From positions 224,482,526 to 224,546,525 of the forward strand of contig NC_134455.1 in assembly GCF_047948215.1 (NCBI RefSeq): a DNA stretch of 64,000 nucleotides, read 5' to 3'. Source of the DNA: Lycorma delicatula (taxonomy: Eukaryota; Arthropoda; Insecta; Hemiptera; Fulgoridae). Shown here piece after piece: positions 37,390 to 50,040 of this stretch; positions within the stretch are counted from its first letter, which is position 1; every line of letters starts with the position of its first letter. The position numbers and the translations under genes were made by a program. A model generated the notes under the pieces. It did no database searches and had not been told where the DNA came from. It saw only the letters and a list, made by a program, of their open reading frames with translations.

Positions 37390-39250
37390 TTAAATACTTA
37401 AAGAAAAGGTGTAAGATGAGTGGGTGGAATTTAGAGAAGCTTGAGGAAGAGGAGGTAAAGAAGATGTTTGAGGAGGACTTCGCAAGAGGTCTGAGTGAGT
37501 AAAAAAATAAGGGAAAAAAATAGAAGAAAAATGGGAGAATGTTAAAAAGGAAATTCTTAAATCAGCAGAAGCGAACTCAGGCGGAACAAAGAGAACTGGT
37601 AGAAAACCTTGGATATTAGGGGATATATTGCAGTTGATGAATGAACGCAAGAAATATAAGAATGCTAGAGATGAAGAAAGTAAAAGGATCTATCGACAAT
37701 TAAGAAATAATATAAGTGCAAACTAGCGAAAGAAGTTTTGGATTAAAGAAAAGTGTTCAGAAGTGGAAAGAGAAATGATCATTGGTAAAATAGATGGAGC
37801 ATAAAGGAAAGTCAAGGAGAATATTGTGGTACAATCTAATAATGTGTTAAACAAAGATGGTACACAGATTTATAATACGAAAGGAAAGGTCGATAGGTGG
37901 ATGGAATATACTGAAGTTACACGGAGGAAATGAATTAGAAAATGGTGTTATAGAGGAATAAGAGGAAGTCGAGGAGGATGAAAGGGGAAAAACAATACTG
38001 AGATCTGAATTTGAGAGAGCATTAAAAGATGTGAATGTTAAAAAGACTTCTGTAATAGATGGAATACCTGCAGAATTATTGCGCAGTTGAGAAAGCGATA
38101 GATAGATTACACAAACTGGTATGTAATATTTATGAAAAAGGGGAAGTTCCATCAGACTTCAAAAATTGTGTTATATTCATGATACTAAAGAAAGCAAAAC
38201 CAACATACCAACATACTTGGCATTTATAGACCTAAAAAAGGCATTCGATAACGTAGACTGGAATAAAATGTTTAGCATTTTAAAAAAGATAGGGTTCAAG
38301 TATAGAGATTGAAGAACAATTGTTAACATTTACAGGAACCAAACAGCAACAGTAACAATTGAAGAACATAAGAAAGAAGCCATGATAAAAAAGGGAGTCC
38401 GACAAGGATGTTCCCTATTCCCGTTACTTTTTAATCTTTACATAGGACTAGCAGTTAATAATGTTAAGAAACACTTTAGATCCGGAGTAACAGTACAAAG
38501 TGAAAAGATAAAGATGCTAAGATTTGCTGCTGACATAGTAATTCTAGCTGAGAGTAAAAAAAATTTAGATGAAACAATGAACGGCATGGATGAAGTCCTA
38601 CGCAAGAACTACTGCATGAAAATAAACAAGAAAAAAACGAAAGTAATGAAATGTAGTAGAAAAAATGTCGATGGACCACTGAATATAAAAATAGGAAGAG
38701 AAAAGATTACGGAGGTGAAAAAGTTTGTTACTTGAGAAGTAGAATTACTAAAGATGGACGAAGCAGGGGCGATATAAAATGCTGAATAGCACAGCCGAAA
38801 TTAGCCTTCAGTCAGAAATATAATTTATTTACATCTAAAATTAATTTAAAAGTTAGGAAAAGATTTTTGAAAGTATATGTTTTGAGCGTAGCTTTATATG
38901 GAAGTGAAACTTGGACGATCGGAGTACCTGAAAAGAAAAGATTAGAAGCAATTGAAATTTGGTGCTACAGGAGAATGTTAAAAATCAGATGGGTGGATAA
39001 AGTTACAAATGAAGAGGTGTTGCGGGAAATCGATGAAGAAAGAAGCAGGTGGAAAAATGTAATTAAAAGAAGAAACAGACTTATAGGCCACATATTAAGG
39101 CATCCTGGAATAATCGCTTTAATAGTGGAGGAACAGGTAGAAGGTAAAAATTGTGCAGGCAGGCAACTTTTGTATATGTAAAACAAATTGATAGGGATGT
39201 AGGATGTAGGGGGTATACCGAAATGAAATGACTGGCACTAGATAGCGAAT
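37390..39250 (+). pseudogene. LINE reverse transcriptase and C-terminal tail, internally deleted
   Basis: A linker with many stops leads to RSEFERALKDVNVKKTSVID and GIPAELL, then EKGEVPSDFKNCVIFMILKK. At 38196-38210 the sequence jumps to TYLAFIDLKKAFDNVDWNKM; the usual RT blocks between these motifs (NYRxISLxxxxxKIL, GFRxxxxT) are missing, so roughly 100 codons appear deleted. KKGVRQGCSLFPLLFNLYI follows, then FAADIVILAE, where the FADD catalytic motif has lost one Asp, then KTKVMKCSRK. The tail reads ALYGSETWTI, WCYRRMLKIRWVDKVTNEEV, RRNRLIGHILRH and ESWRAA. Non-functional. Confidence 0.82.
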
Positions 39251-39308
39251 CTTGGAGAGCTGCATCAAACCAGTCAAATGACTGAAGACAAAAAAAAAAT
39301 ACACATAT

Positions 39309-40796
39309 TGTTACAAATAATTATCCTGCAAACTCCATGTTGTTGTCTAATTTAGAATTTTTCAATCGCCATTACTTTAGCGATCGTATTGAATAAAATA
39401 ATATAAAACTTAAAACATCTCTTTACAAACTTACATTACGAGATAAGCGATGAATTTTAGAAAAAAATATATAATTATAATATAAATAGATGTAAAATAA
39501 CAAGAATCTAGATTAAAAAAGTTACAATCCGTTAAAATTCTAGATCTAACTAACAATCGAGTTATAAATAACAGCAAAAGGAAGTTAAGTAATTCTAGTT
39601 GATAATACATAAATCTGACGGAACATAAAAGAAGATTCAATTGTTCCGTTGAGAAACATTATACAAAATCCAATTTTAGGCGGCTATAAACGCTGTTATA
39701 CACAATTACGAATTGAATTTAAAATAAAGTTTTCACTGTGTTCAAAAATTATATTGAAATTTCATTTTAAGAGAAAAAGAGAAGAATAATAAAAGATAAA
39801 GACGAAGCGAATAGAAAACACCAGAGAGCAGAAAAAATTAAGTACTGTAGAAGAGAATATTTTTATACATTAACCGCGTTACACTGAGTAAATATACTCG
39901 TTGAAATAAAATACGTAGATGCGTGAAAGCATATACAAATCCAACGCACGAATGGTATTTCAAATCGAATATCTTCCCGTAATGAAATCAAGTAAATGAA
40001 TAATGCTAGAAATAATACAAGACACGTTTTACACTTTAATGAGAGATCTAACTATATAAAAACTGTACAATCAATTTTTATAAAAGCAAACTACAAAAAA
40101 ATAGTAACTTTCAGAGAACACATTACCACAAAAAAAAATATGAGATCTGATAAATTACTTTTAACTCATAAACTATACGACGTAAAATTACGAAATACAG
40201 TACATTCAAAAATAGTTAGTCCAGCAGAGATATAACGATACTTAGCAATATAGTTATTAGAATAAGAGTTCCGGGATCCGTAAAGTGTTTGTCAACTAGA
40301 AAAATAAAAATAAATAAATAAAATAATAGTTGCAAATACCCTTCAAGATGTATTTATTTTAAATAAAACGTTGATTAATTAGCAGAAAATGAAACACGAT
40401 TCGTTACTTACAGTAGGAATATTAATCTATAGTCTGCATTTTTAATTGTTTTTTTTTTTGTGCTGAATAATAAATATAACTTAATCCATAAAAAAATGAT
40501 AAGTACGTAATGCCGTGTAAGCGATTCAAAACGCCAACTAAATAAACCAACATATAATTATTTTTACTTATATTTACGTTTTCCTTCTCATAGAGTACAG
40601 GAAGGTTTGTTTGAAAAAAATTGACAAAGTAACACATTAAAAATACAAATATAATTAAAATAAATAAAGTTATAAATAATCTACGCTTAACGGTTACAGA
40701 AATAAATTAGAAAACAATAAAACGCTCAAAAACAGTTAACAAAATTTTTTATTAAAAACTAAATCTAGACGACCATTTTTCGATTGTTAAATAATC
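39309..40796. other. AT-rich non-coding stretch
   Basis: Nothing recognised. Confidence 0.5.
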
Positions 40797-41064
40797 AAGA
40801 ACGACTCGACCACTTTATATCAAATTTTAACGAAAATTTTGATGTAGTAATTTGGAAATTTTTGAGCCTCAAAATTTTATACATGGGCATATATAAAACA
40901 TATCCCGTCAAGTATTTTTCACAATTTATACTGAACACTTTTCAAGCATACAAACACGCTTTTTCAAAGCAGTAATTTGTCTCCGAATTTAGTTTCAAAA
41001 ATAAGTGATCATTCTTTTTTTTTACAAAAAAGATTATTTATGAGCAAAACGACTTTACGGTCCG
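40797..41064 (+). repeat. inverted arm, left (element 2)
   Basis: Pairs with 42083-42422; homology fades inward after GACTTTA near 41057. Confidence 0.7.
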
Positions 41065-42082
41065 TAAATTTTACAGTTACGTTAGACTCTTATTTTGAAA
41101 TAATTGGGCGGCTTGGACACGTACAGTTTTTGTATTATAGTACGTCTGCAGAATTCTAGTATACATTTTATATTTTCATTTTTATCACTGTAACTTATAA
41201 ATATGGGAAAATATTAGATTCAAATCATTCTAACATATGGCATCTAATCCGAGCTGACAACGATTTTGTCACCTCTCAGATCGCATGAAAGTTCGTGTAT
41301 ACTCGCTTGGACCAATATTTGTCCTTACTTTAACTTCAGGTCGTTCCAGCTCCATTTAAAACGCACAAGACGACGAGCAATCTAAATTATCTGAGTAAAA
41401 ATAATTTTTTCCGTGAGTGTATTTGTAATATAGAATTTCATAACTTCTTGAAGCTAAAAAAGGTACTGATGCAGTATTAGTGGGAGAACTCATCCCGTCC
41501 GATTATACATAAAGTTCAAACTATTCAAATGAAAAGATAAAAGTGAAAATTAGAAATTTGTTAAAAAAATCTTAGCGTAGTTAGATAAACTTATATTTTT
41601 TTAGATGCTTCAATTTCTTTCGACGGATCTGTCAAAGATCCGTGTGTTTTCGATTGAAAATAAAATCGAATAACGATGCGGGTTACTTGGTCGATTCCAT
41701 TTTTTTTTTCTATAGTGATCCCATTTTAATACGAGAAATAATGCTTTTATCCTACTACGAATTCTACAGGATGAATTCAGTAAGCTACCAAAAACTATTA
41801 AAACGACTATTTCGTAATAAGTTGCGATTCATCTTGTTCATTTGTTCTTTCTCAACGAAAGAGAAGTGATGATCAAAACCTCAACATTAATAATAATAGC
41901 CCAACATTTGTTTAGGCGTAGAGTTACATGTAGAAAAAATGGCTTACACTGAAATATAGAAGAAACTTCATGTAGTAGGAAAATGATCGAATAAAAATTT
42001 TAACTTGACAGAATGTGTTTTGATTTCATTTTTTGCACAGAGTTGAAGGTACAAGGAATTGTCCATAGAGTTCCATATAGAT

Positions 42083-42272
42083 AAAGTCATACTTGCTTCT
42101 AAATAATCTTTTTTGTAAAAAATGATTACAGAAAAAACTGTAAAAGAATGTTCACTAATTTTGAAAATAAATTCGGAGACAAATTTCTGTTTTGAAGAAG
42201 CGTGGATGTATGCGTGAACAGCGTTTAATATAAATATTAAATACTAAATCGTGAAAAATACTTGACGGAATG

Positions 42273-42321
<49 letters not shown>

Positions 42322-42422
42322 TTTTATAAAAATTAAGGGTCAAAAATCTCCAAACTACTACATCAATTTCATTGAAATTTAGAGACATGTTAAAATTTGA
42401 TGTACATGGATGAGTCGTAATT
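42083..42422 (-). repeat. inverted arm, right (element 2)
   Basis: Minus-strand partner of 40797-41064, expanded by the internal TA microsatellite. Confidence 0.7.
42279..42318. repeat. (AT)n microsatellite
   Basis: About 40 bases of pure AT inside the right arm of inverted-repeat element 2 and absent from the left arm, so it expanded after the arms separated. Confidence 0.95.
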
Positions 42423-43119
42423 GACCGACCAGTATCAGGTGGTGATTTCGGTCGGACCACTTCTGAAGTCTGAATAATTTTATAGTAGTTACTGTGGGAT
42501 TATAATGCGATCCAATAAAGAAACAAGAATTCTTATCAAAAAACTGTTTTAAGCATAAGAATTTTATTCAGGATTCTTAAACACATCATTCTCATTTATT
42601 TAATAAAATTAATTTTCAAAGTACGGAAGGTGTCGAAAAACCCTAATCTAAAGATTATAGAGGTACACCGCCTGTCTGTCAAGCTGTCATACTTGCAAGA
42701 GGGGGGCGCTAGCGACCCTCGATCATAATCTGTAGAAAATGAAGAAATAATATTTATAAGAAAACAGGTAAATAAGAAATATTTACTCATTTTTTATACT
42801 ATTTCTTCTCTTCTATTTCTCGTCTACTGATGATGAATGTTTAATAATCGAAATGGTCATTTACTGTTAGATTCAGAAGTAACATTTTGAGAGTTTTCTT
42901 ATTTTATAAACATTTGACTGAGTTTCATTATTAATGAAACTTAATCAAATTAACATAGCATAAATAAAAATAATTGTTTTTAATAATTTTAAAACAGTTT
43001 AATGTCATCTCCTAAAAGAATCTTATTTCGATACCTATGATGATGGCTAAATATCGAAAACGCCCAAGTATTAAATTTTCATAAAATATCTGCATAATAT
43101 CTGAATGAATAAATGGAAT
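42423..43119. other. AT-rich non-coding stretch
   Basis: Nothing recognised. Confidence 0.5.
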
Positions 43120-43232
43120 GAATATGAAGCCGAGGAAAATGTTAATAACAAGGGAAGAATATAAAAATTAAGAGAAGATTATAAATATAAAGAGGGAGAA
43201 AATGTTAAAACCAAAGAAAGAATAAAAACATT
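43120..43232 (+). pseudogene. Lys/Glu-rich 21-residue repeat, block 1
   Basis: Reads EYEAEENVNNKGRI, stop, KLREDYKYKEG, ENVKTKERIK: one and a half units of the same repeat as 44108-44290, in the same orientation. Coding is broken by one stop and followed by a GT/CA microsatellite. Confidence 0.6.
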
Positions 43233-43245
43233 AATCCTAATGTTA

Positions 43246-43303
43246 TGTGTGTGTGTGTGTATATATATATATACACATAATGTGTGTGTACACATGTATG
43301 TGT

Positions 43304-43368
<65 letters not shown>
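43246..43368. repeat. compound microsatellite (GT)n(AT)n…(CA)n
   Basis: A GT run, a short AT run, a self-complementary TGTGTGTACACATG section and about 64 bases of CA. Produces the artefactual Cys-Val and His-Thr open frames on both strands. Confidence 0.95.
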
Positions 43369-43371
<3 letters not shown>

Positions 43372-43627
43372 CATTACAATTAAGAAATTGGTCTCAGTAC
43401 TCGGAAACTCTAATGATAAAGTAAAATTATCGAAAGGGCGGGCCCCAAAGATACCAATTGCATTTTACGGAAAGCGAGAGGGATAAAAGGAAGATTGCCC
43501 AATGTAGGAGCGCTCATTAAATATGTCTTCCAAAGCAAGGATTGCAAGGGACATTTCCTAACCGACCGTAACATATTCAAGTCGAATTCAAATCGCTTCT
43601 TAAAAAATCTGATGTGGACATCACATG

Positions 43628-45280
43628 ACTTCCTTGTACGCCTATTTAATTACATACACACATTTTTTGTTGCATTTTATTTAAACTTATTTCATTTGAA
43701 AGTGAGATACAATCCTCCAATTCTTTAATAAAATGGCTGAATTTTAGTTTTTATTTACATCAAATATTTATACAATTATTAATTCAATAATCTTACACGA
43801 AATATTAGGAAAGAGTAAAAGTCCTTTTATTACTCGTATTACTAGATCAGTATTATCTGTATATCTTCGTGAATTGCTATCAAGAAAAGTTTCAGATTTA
43901 TGGTGTTGTATAAATAAAGGTTAAAAATATAAACTTTTCCGTTTAGTGAACTCCTGTATACTGGTTACAAATGTTAAATTCGACCATAGGGTGTAAAATA
44001 TTCAGTTTTTATTATTGGATTATTTAGTGAATAATCAAAAATGAAAAAGGAACAACCAATACAGGAAAAAGAAAGACAACATGAAGAAATATATCTCAAA
44101 AAAATGACAAGAAGATGAATATGAAGACGAACAAAATGTTAAGAACAAGAGAAGAATAAAAAAATTAAGAGAAGATGATAAATATAAAGGGGAAGAAAAT
44201 GTTAACGCCAAAGAAAGGATAAAAAGATTAAGAGAAGATGATAAATATAAAGAGCAAGAAAACGTTAAGATCAAGGAAAGAAATAAGGATTAAAAAGGAT
44301 AATGAATATAGAGAGGAAATTTGAAGAGGGGATAATGAATACAGAGAGAAAATTTGAAAACTAGAAAACGTGTACACGAATTAAGATCAGAAGAATTATA
44401 TCTAACCAAACAGCGATTAAATGATTAGCAACAAAAAGCAAATAAACGAAATGATAATTAACTCCGACTAACGGAGAATATTGTACGACAAGATCAGAGG
44501 AGTAATGAACTAAAAGATAAGAATTTTTTTTGCAATTTATTAAAGATCGGGCATGTATGCCTTAGTGTACGTGTTGTTCTTGTGAGGGTCTACTTTTGTC
44601 ACTCTGTAGTTAACTTTAATGTAAATAAAATTAAACAGAAATTAAAATAGAAAATTAAAAAATAATGTGATTTTAAATCACAATTTTCAATTAATATTAA
44701 ATAATCAGATGTTTCACCAACTCGTATTGCATATACACATATGTAATAATGCCTATTAAACATATACATATATACATTTTTAAAAGTACATAAAATTTTA
44801 TTTCATAATAACTTCTGATTTTTATATTATTATAGAATAACTATATTTGTAATTTTTTTTTCAATCACGAGTCAATAATTATTAATAAATCAATAATTTA
44901 ATTTAAAAAAGTGTTAAAAAAATAAATTAAAAAAATAAGAAAAGCGATGAAGTCTGATTAGAACCGAAGTCCAAAATCAAAATGTTTTCGGGGTTTTAGG
45001 TTTTTTTGGACACTTTTGGTTCAGTCGATTGTAATTAAAAGGGGAGGTGCACAACTATATGTTACAACAGTCCTAAATCCAAAATTTCAACAAACTACGG
45101 TTAATCGTTATTGAGTTTTGCGAGATACATACGTACGTACAGACGTCACGCCGAAATTAGTCAAAATGGATTCATGGATGGCCAAAATGGAAATTTCCGT
45201 TAAAATCTGAAAACCGAAATTTTTCGCGTTTTTTGTACGAAGTAAAGGATTTTTTACTTCCTTTACTTCGTAGGAAGTAA
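43628..45280 (+). mobile_element. related sequence with ACTTCCTTGTACG ends (copy B)
   Basis: 43607-43680 matches the head of copy A (AATCTGATG…CACATGACTTCCTTGTACGC) and 44870-45280 matches its 3' half (ATGTTACAACAGTCCTAAA, CTGAAAACCGAAATTTTTCG, then the CTTCGTA-GGAAGT tip). Between them lies unrelated sequence including block 2 of the Lys/Glu repeat, so either this is a longer relative from which the 664-bp copy A derives by deletion, or two independent fragments. The 3' tip has a 14-bp perfect hairpin at 45236-45272. Confidence 0.45.
44108..44290 (+). pseudogene. Lys/Glu-rich 21-residue repeat, block 2
   Basis: A 61-codon open stretch with two exact-length 63-bp units (44129-44191 and 44192-44254) and a partial third. 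The consensus is EENVxxKERIKRLREDDKYK. It is highly charged and predicted coiled-coil or disordered. Similar REDxxYxxxEN repeats occur, from memory, in N-terminal parts of large arthropod transposon-like proteins; I cannot name the family. Stops on both sides (44105-44107, 44291-44293) isolate it. Confidence 0.6.
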
Positions 45281-48200
45281 AAAACACGTAAGGAAAATAA
45301 AATTTGTCTGTTTTTTTAAATATTATACTACACAAACCGTCACACAGAATAAACTCAGGTCAGTCAAATAACGTGAAACTGTTAAATGTAATATAATACT
45401 TATTATTGAAGTAAAATTTTATTAAACTTCCCTCAATTAATTAAGCCGTTAAATTCGGGAGATAAAAAACAATAAAGTGAGCTCATCAATACTAAACATA
45501 AATTTCGGCTGCTATAAAAATTACATAAACACAAAAATGAAAAATAAAATTCCTTCGGGATATTCAGATAAAAAAGAAAGTAAATAAATACTAAAAAATA
45601 AAGATATATCGCATTAAAAAGTATTCGAGTACGTACAGATTCATAAACTGTAAAGAATAACGAACCGTGAAGTATAATAATCCTTTCAGTCTATACTGCA
45701 CCATCGAGTACACAAAAGCAACCTACATTCAGCTTAATCATTCTACCGAGTGAGGTGATGCATTTTATTAAAATATGTAAACCACATTATTTCAAAACAT
45801 AACATTCAAGAAACTCTGTTCATCTAAATTATTACTGGCGGCAACAAAACAAAAAAAACGAAACGAATTCATTCATCGGATAAATATTTTATTTTACATC
45901 CAATATGAAACGAAAAGTTTTTCACGGACAAATCGAAATAAAGTAACACACACTCATTTGTGCGCGAATATTTTTTCAACAGATGTACTTACAGCTGGGA
46001 TGAAATGACGATTAAAAGCGAATAAGACCTTAGCTAAGATGTGAACTTAGGACTTATAATGAACAAGATTAGAAAAAGGTTAAAAAAACTCACTATTAAC
46101 AGAAGACAGCTTCGATCTAATGAAAGAAATTTCAAGGTAGAGAGCAGAACCAAGACTACAATAATATACACGCTTCATTTTAAATTACCTTAAATTCCAG
46201 TTATGTGCCCTGATTTTATAGAAAATAGCGTTTTGCGTTTTTTTTTCTCGAGTAGAATTTAATTTTCCGAGTAAACCGATAATATAAAGATTTTATTTTC
46301 TTGTCAAAAAGTAGTTAAAATCTAATGATCAGTTCACAGATGGCAGAAAATATATGTCGGCATTAGAGAAACGAGTAGGCACCTTTGTGTAGGGTGTAGT
46401 TGGATTTTATATACTATACCTCTCGGTTTTACTTAGCTTTGAGATTTGGTATCATTCGGTGTCAGAGTAATCCAACCGAACAAGTTTTCGGACTTAGATC
46501 GTGATATGGATTTTGTTAGCGGCAGGGAAGAGATGTGAGAAAATATGGAGGCATCAAAACACTAGAGAATCCAAGAAAGGAACGAAACTGATTTTTTAAC
46601 ATCTTTTACAATATTTCATCTACAACATCTACTATATACATAAAAAAAAATTACGTACAACCTAGACGTTTTTTGCAAAATTATTATTTTTTCATATCTT
46701 TTTATTATTAATAATAAAAAGAAAGAATCGCCTTCATTTTTTAAAAGGATAAACCGAAATCTCTATCTGTTAATTTTTAAATTCGTTAATATTCTAAGAT
46801 CAACAATTCACAGATATCGAGGTTCTAATTCAATGAAATGTTTACAGGCAGCTTTGACACACCGAAAAACTTTCCTTTTAAATTATACAGCCTAGATATA
46901 AATTAATTAAAAAACATACAGCATAACCGGCCACTTATACGCCTTGATACCGCTTCAGGTTAACTAGTAGAACAAGGGATGTCGTCAAGAAACACTTTAA
47001 TCCACCGTAACGTAAAACGATCGTAAGAAATCCACAAGCAGTATCGCATAAACCTATGCACGAAGTACAGTGAATTATTTTTTATCACTGACAGACAAGG
47101 TTTTTTCAAAAACATGAAATGGTAACAATAAATTCGGAGGCATTCCGGACGAATAGGTACAAACTGAAATTTATAGAAAGTGCAGCCTTTCCATCAAACG
47201 GTAGACAAATTTAATATAATTGTAGCCTATATGCATATATTTTCTTATTGAGAATACAACAAAATATCTTCGATTTGTGAATTCCGAATTTTATAAAAAG
47301 TAAGAACTTTATTAGCTGTAAAATTATCAGCGCTGAAATGATAAAAAAGGCCACGGAATCGATCACAAAATAAATAACTTACAGCTAAACGAACGATTTT
47401 TACATGAAGTAAGAACAAATAATTAATACGTTAGTTATTAATACGTTAGCAACTGATGTTATAATTTATTTAGCGCTCGTTTAAGTCAATGTAAGTACTG
47501 GCACTATCTGTCAAGATTATTTGAATCATAATTCCGACCTTGAATTTGCTGTTTGCTGTGCTCAAACAGCAAATTAAATCATTTATGGACGTTATAAATT
47601 AATTTTTAAAAAACGAATGAAAAATTCTTAACTTTAATATCATGGAAATTAAATCGTTTAAGCACAACATTGTGTCGATAAGATCGAAGTAAATAAGAAA
47701 TAATTTTTTGAAGCATTATTCACGAAGGAACTACGTTAATCGTTAAATAAAATCGGAAACAAATCGGCTTTTTACAGTACCTCCCTGAGCTAGCTCAATC
47801 GCAACCGTTCGATATCTGATAGTTAATTAAATTAGAACATAAATGGAACTACGCTTCAGAACTTCGGGAAAACAAGTCTAATTAAAAGATGGCACCGAAT
47901 AATAATTTGCCATAATTTAAGATTCGTTTCGGCCTAAAATGTGTAGAAATTAAAAACAAAACATAATAAAAATTATGACATCCAATTTCTTGCTAAAATT
48001 TATTATTTCGTGGCTAGAATTATGAGAAAATTAATACCTAGTGAGAGTAGTCGAGGACATCTAACAGAATTCGCCTACATTGTTTACGTGTAGTTATTAT
48101 ATATCTTCCACAACATCAACAAAAACTTATATCGCCCCGCCCCCACCATTCGTTTTACCTTCCGAGTGTTACAATCAAAAATTCATAAGTACATAAATAA

Positions 48201-50040
48201 AAAACTTATTTTCTCAAAACGGCGGCGATGGGATTACATCTATTTGTCTGTGTTCGGTGCTGCCGCCTTACTTGCCCGAGTTTAAATTAAACATACGTTT
48301 GTTAGGAGCCGTAACCTAAACTGTTGTAGGCGAGCTTACGCAGGACAAAATGGCAAAATCATTTTGAGAACAAAGCATGACATGCCTTAAAGTAAAGTGA
48401 GAAACGAAGGGGTTTCCTCGTTACTTTCTTCACAGAGCCGAATAAACAGACACATATCATTAACTAGATGAATATTACACCTCACGAGCTCACCTTTTAC
48501 TCTGTTCAGCACAAGGATTACTAATATAACGAATATCATTACTGTCGGAAAAAGCGATTCCAATCGGCGTCTCTTGTACTTCAGTGTTTTACATTGGCGT
48601 CAGACATAAGAAAATCGGGGCAAAGGGTGTAAGGAAACAAATTAATTGATCCCTACTGTTATGAAACTAAAATGTTTTTTTCAGAAATAGATAATTCTTG
48701 GGGAAGTATTTTTGAGATAAGCGATCATGTCGTTAAACATTATGTCTATAATTAATCCGAAATAGTTTCGATAAAGTAAATATTTTTAAAGCTGTATATA
48801 CGTTTATAAAAAAATTAACGCGACACAAAATCCAATTCAGTTACATAATACATAACTGTTACACACTCGACTAAAAGTCAATCAACCGCATCAAAAGCAG
48901 TTCAACGGCTGTTTAAAACTATTCATTCATAGATATAAAAAAAATTACTTAAGAGAACAATTAATGTAGTCTATTTTTAAGAAGCATCTTACAATTAACA
49001 TACTCGGTAATAACCAGCGAAAATACATAACTTAAGCTCCTTTTCTACAAATGTGAAACATTTTCTAACCGAACAAAATTACTAATACAGTAAAATTTTG
49101 TAAGTTCAACATTAAGAAAAACTTAAGTTCGTTTATCGTCTCAAAGAGTGGTCTAATAGGTCAGTTATTCAACTTACGGCAAAACTTCAAACTTGAAAGA
49201 ATGAAGTTGTTCGTCGTAAATTAATAGGAATAAAAAACGATCTTCACCAGTTACATCAGTGATCACGAAAACAATTCGTGAAATAGACATCGTATGTTGA
49301 CGTATGTAAACACACGGTAGATTAAGTGAGGCGACATATTAAAAAAAAAGCAATTCAATTATGCGGTATGTTATTGCATGCGGTATGTTATTGCAAATAA
49401 TATAAAAAGATCATAAGAAAACTTAAATTTTTTTTGTGTTATTCTGATATACTATTTTAATAATAAAATAATACATCTTTGTTTGTACCACAATAATTAT
49501 CAATATATATTGTATTAAAAGAAACTACCTATAATTAATACATTTTTATGTTTCCGTTAGTTTATGTGGTGTACGCGTACGCATATCTACGTTTCTGAAA
49601 CCGATTGAGTATACGATAAAATTCATACCGCCGCTGCTAAAATAAGCTTTTATAAAGCAGATAAAAATGATTAAAACCGTACGTTTGTTTCCTGATAAGT
49701 TAGCGAATCACAATACAGTAATACGAATCCGTGGAAGACTAGTTAATTAAAAACGACGAAGCTCCCAAACAAACCGGCTCTTTCCTGACTGTGCTATGCA
49801 GTTTACAGTAAACAAGAACTGTCGTGCTCGAGGTGCAAGTGGTGAAACGCACGCGAGTTATTGTGGCTGACCCGCACAATAGTCATAGGTGAAAATCGTG
49901 ATTTTTATCTTATATGGTTGAAGGGCAAAAATGATTTTCTATTGTATATTATTTTGTAATTTGCATTTATTTACATTTTTGTTTATTTTTATCGATTATT
50001 ATTACAAGGTATTTAGACCGATCGAAATAACTAATATAGA
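45281..50040. other. AT-rich non-coding stretch
   Basis: About 4.8 kb with no recognisable gene. Small features: a direct repeat TTATTAATACGTTAG near 47420-47450, a 12-bp perfect hairpin at 47543-47575 and a perfect 17-bp tandem direct repeat (ATGCGGTATGTTATTGC) near 49360-49395. Confidence 0.5.

Larger units (their letters stand above)
36259..39301 (+). mobile_element. RTE-like non-LTR retrotransposon, about 3.0 kb
   Basis: Contains a 5' leader (36259-36660), an apurinic-type endonuclease, a reverse transcriptase with an internal deletion, a conserved C-terminal tail and a short 3' end GAAGAC followed by an A-run (39290-39299). CACATAT occurs immediately outside both ends (36252-36258 and 39302-39308), a plausible 7-bp target duplication; CACATAT also occurs once more just upstream, so this is not conclusive. 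The C-terminal layout, ending MKxLALDxESWRAAxNQSND, parallels RTE/BovB elements; the clade is inferred from memory. Confidence 0.8.
40797..42422. mobile_element. long inverted-repeat element 2, about 1.6 kb
   Basis: Arms 40797-41064 and 42083-42422 pair in opposite orientation. Shared anchors: ACATCAAATTTTAAC or ATATCAAATTTTAAC, GATGTAGTA-TTTGG, CCGTCAAGTATTTTTCAC, TTTGTCTCCGAATTTA and TACAAAAAAGATTATTTA. The right arm is longer because a (TA)n tract is inserted at 42279-42318. The core (41065-42082) has no recognisable gene; an open frame at 41642-41869 has no motif. Outer ends are diffuse, and no target duplication could be fixed. Likely a foldback-type non-autonomous DNA element. Confidence 0.65.

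Noticed and set aside
43179..43486. Open frames of Cys-Val and His-Thr repeats on both strands
   Set aside because: They are translations of the GT/CA microsatellite.
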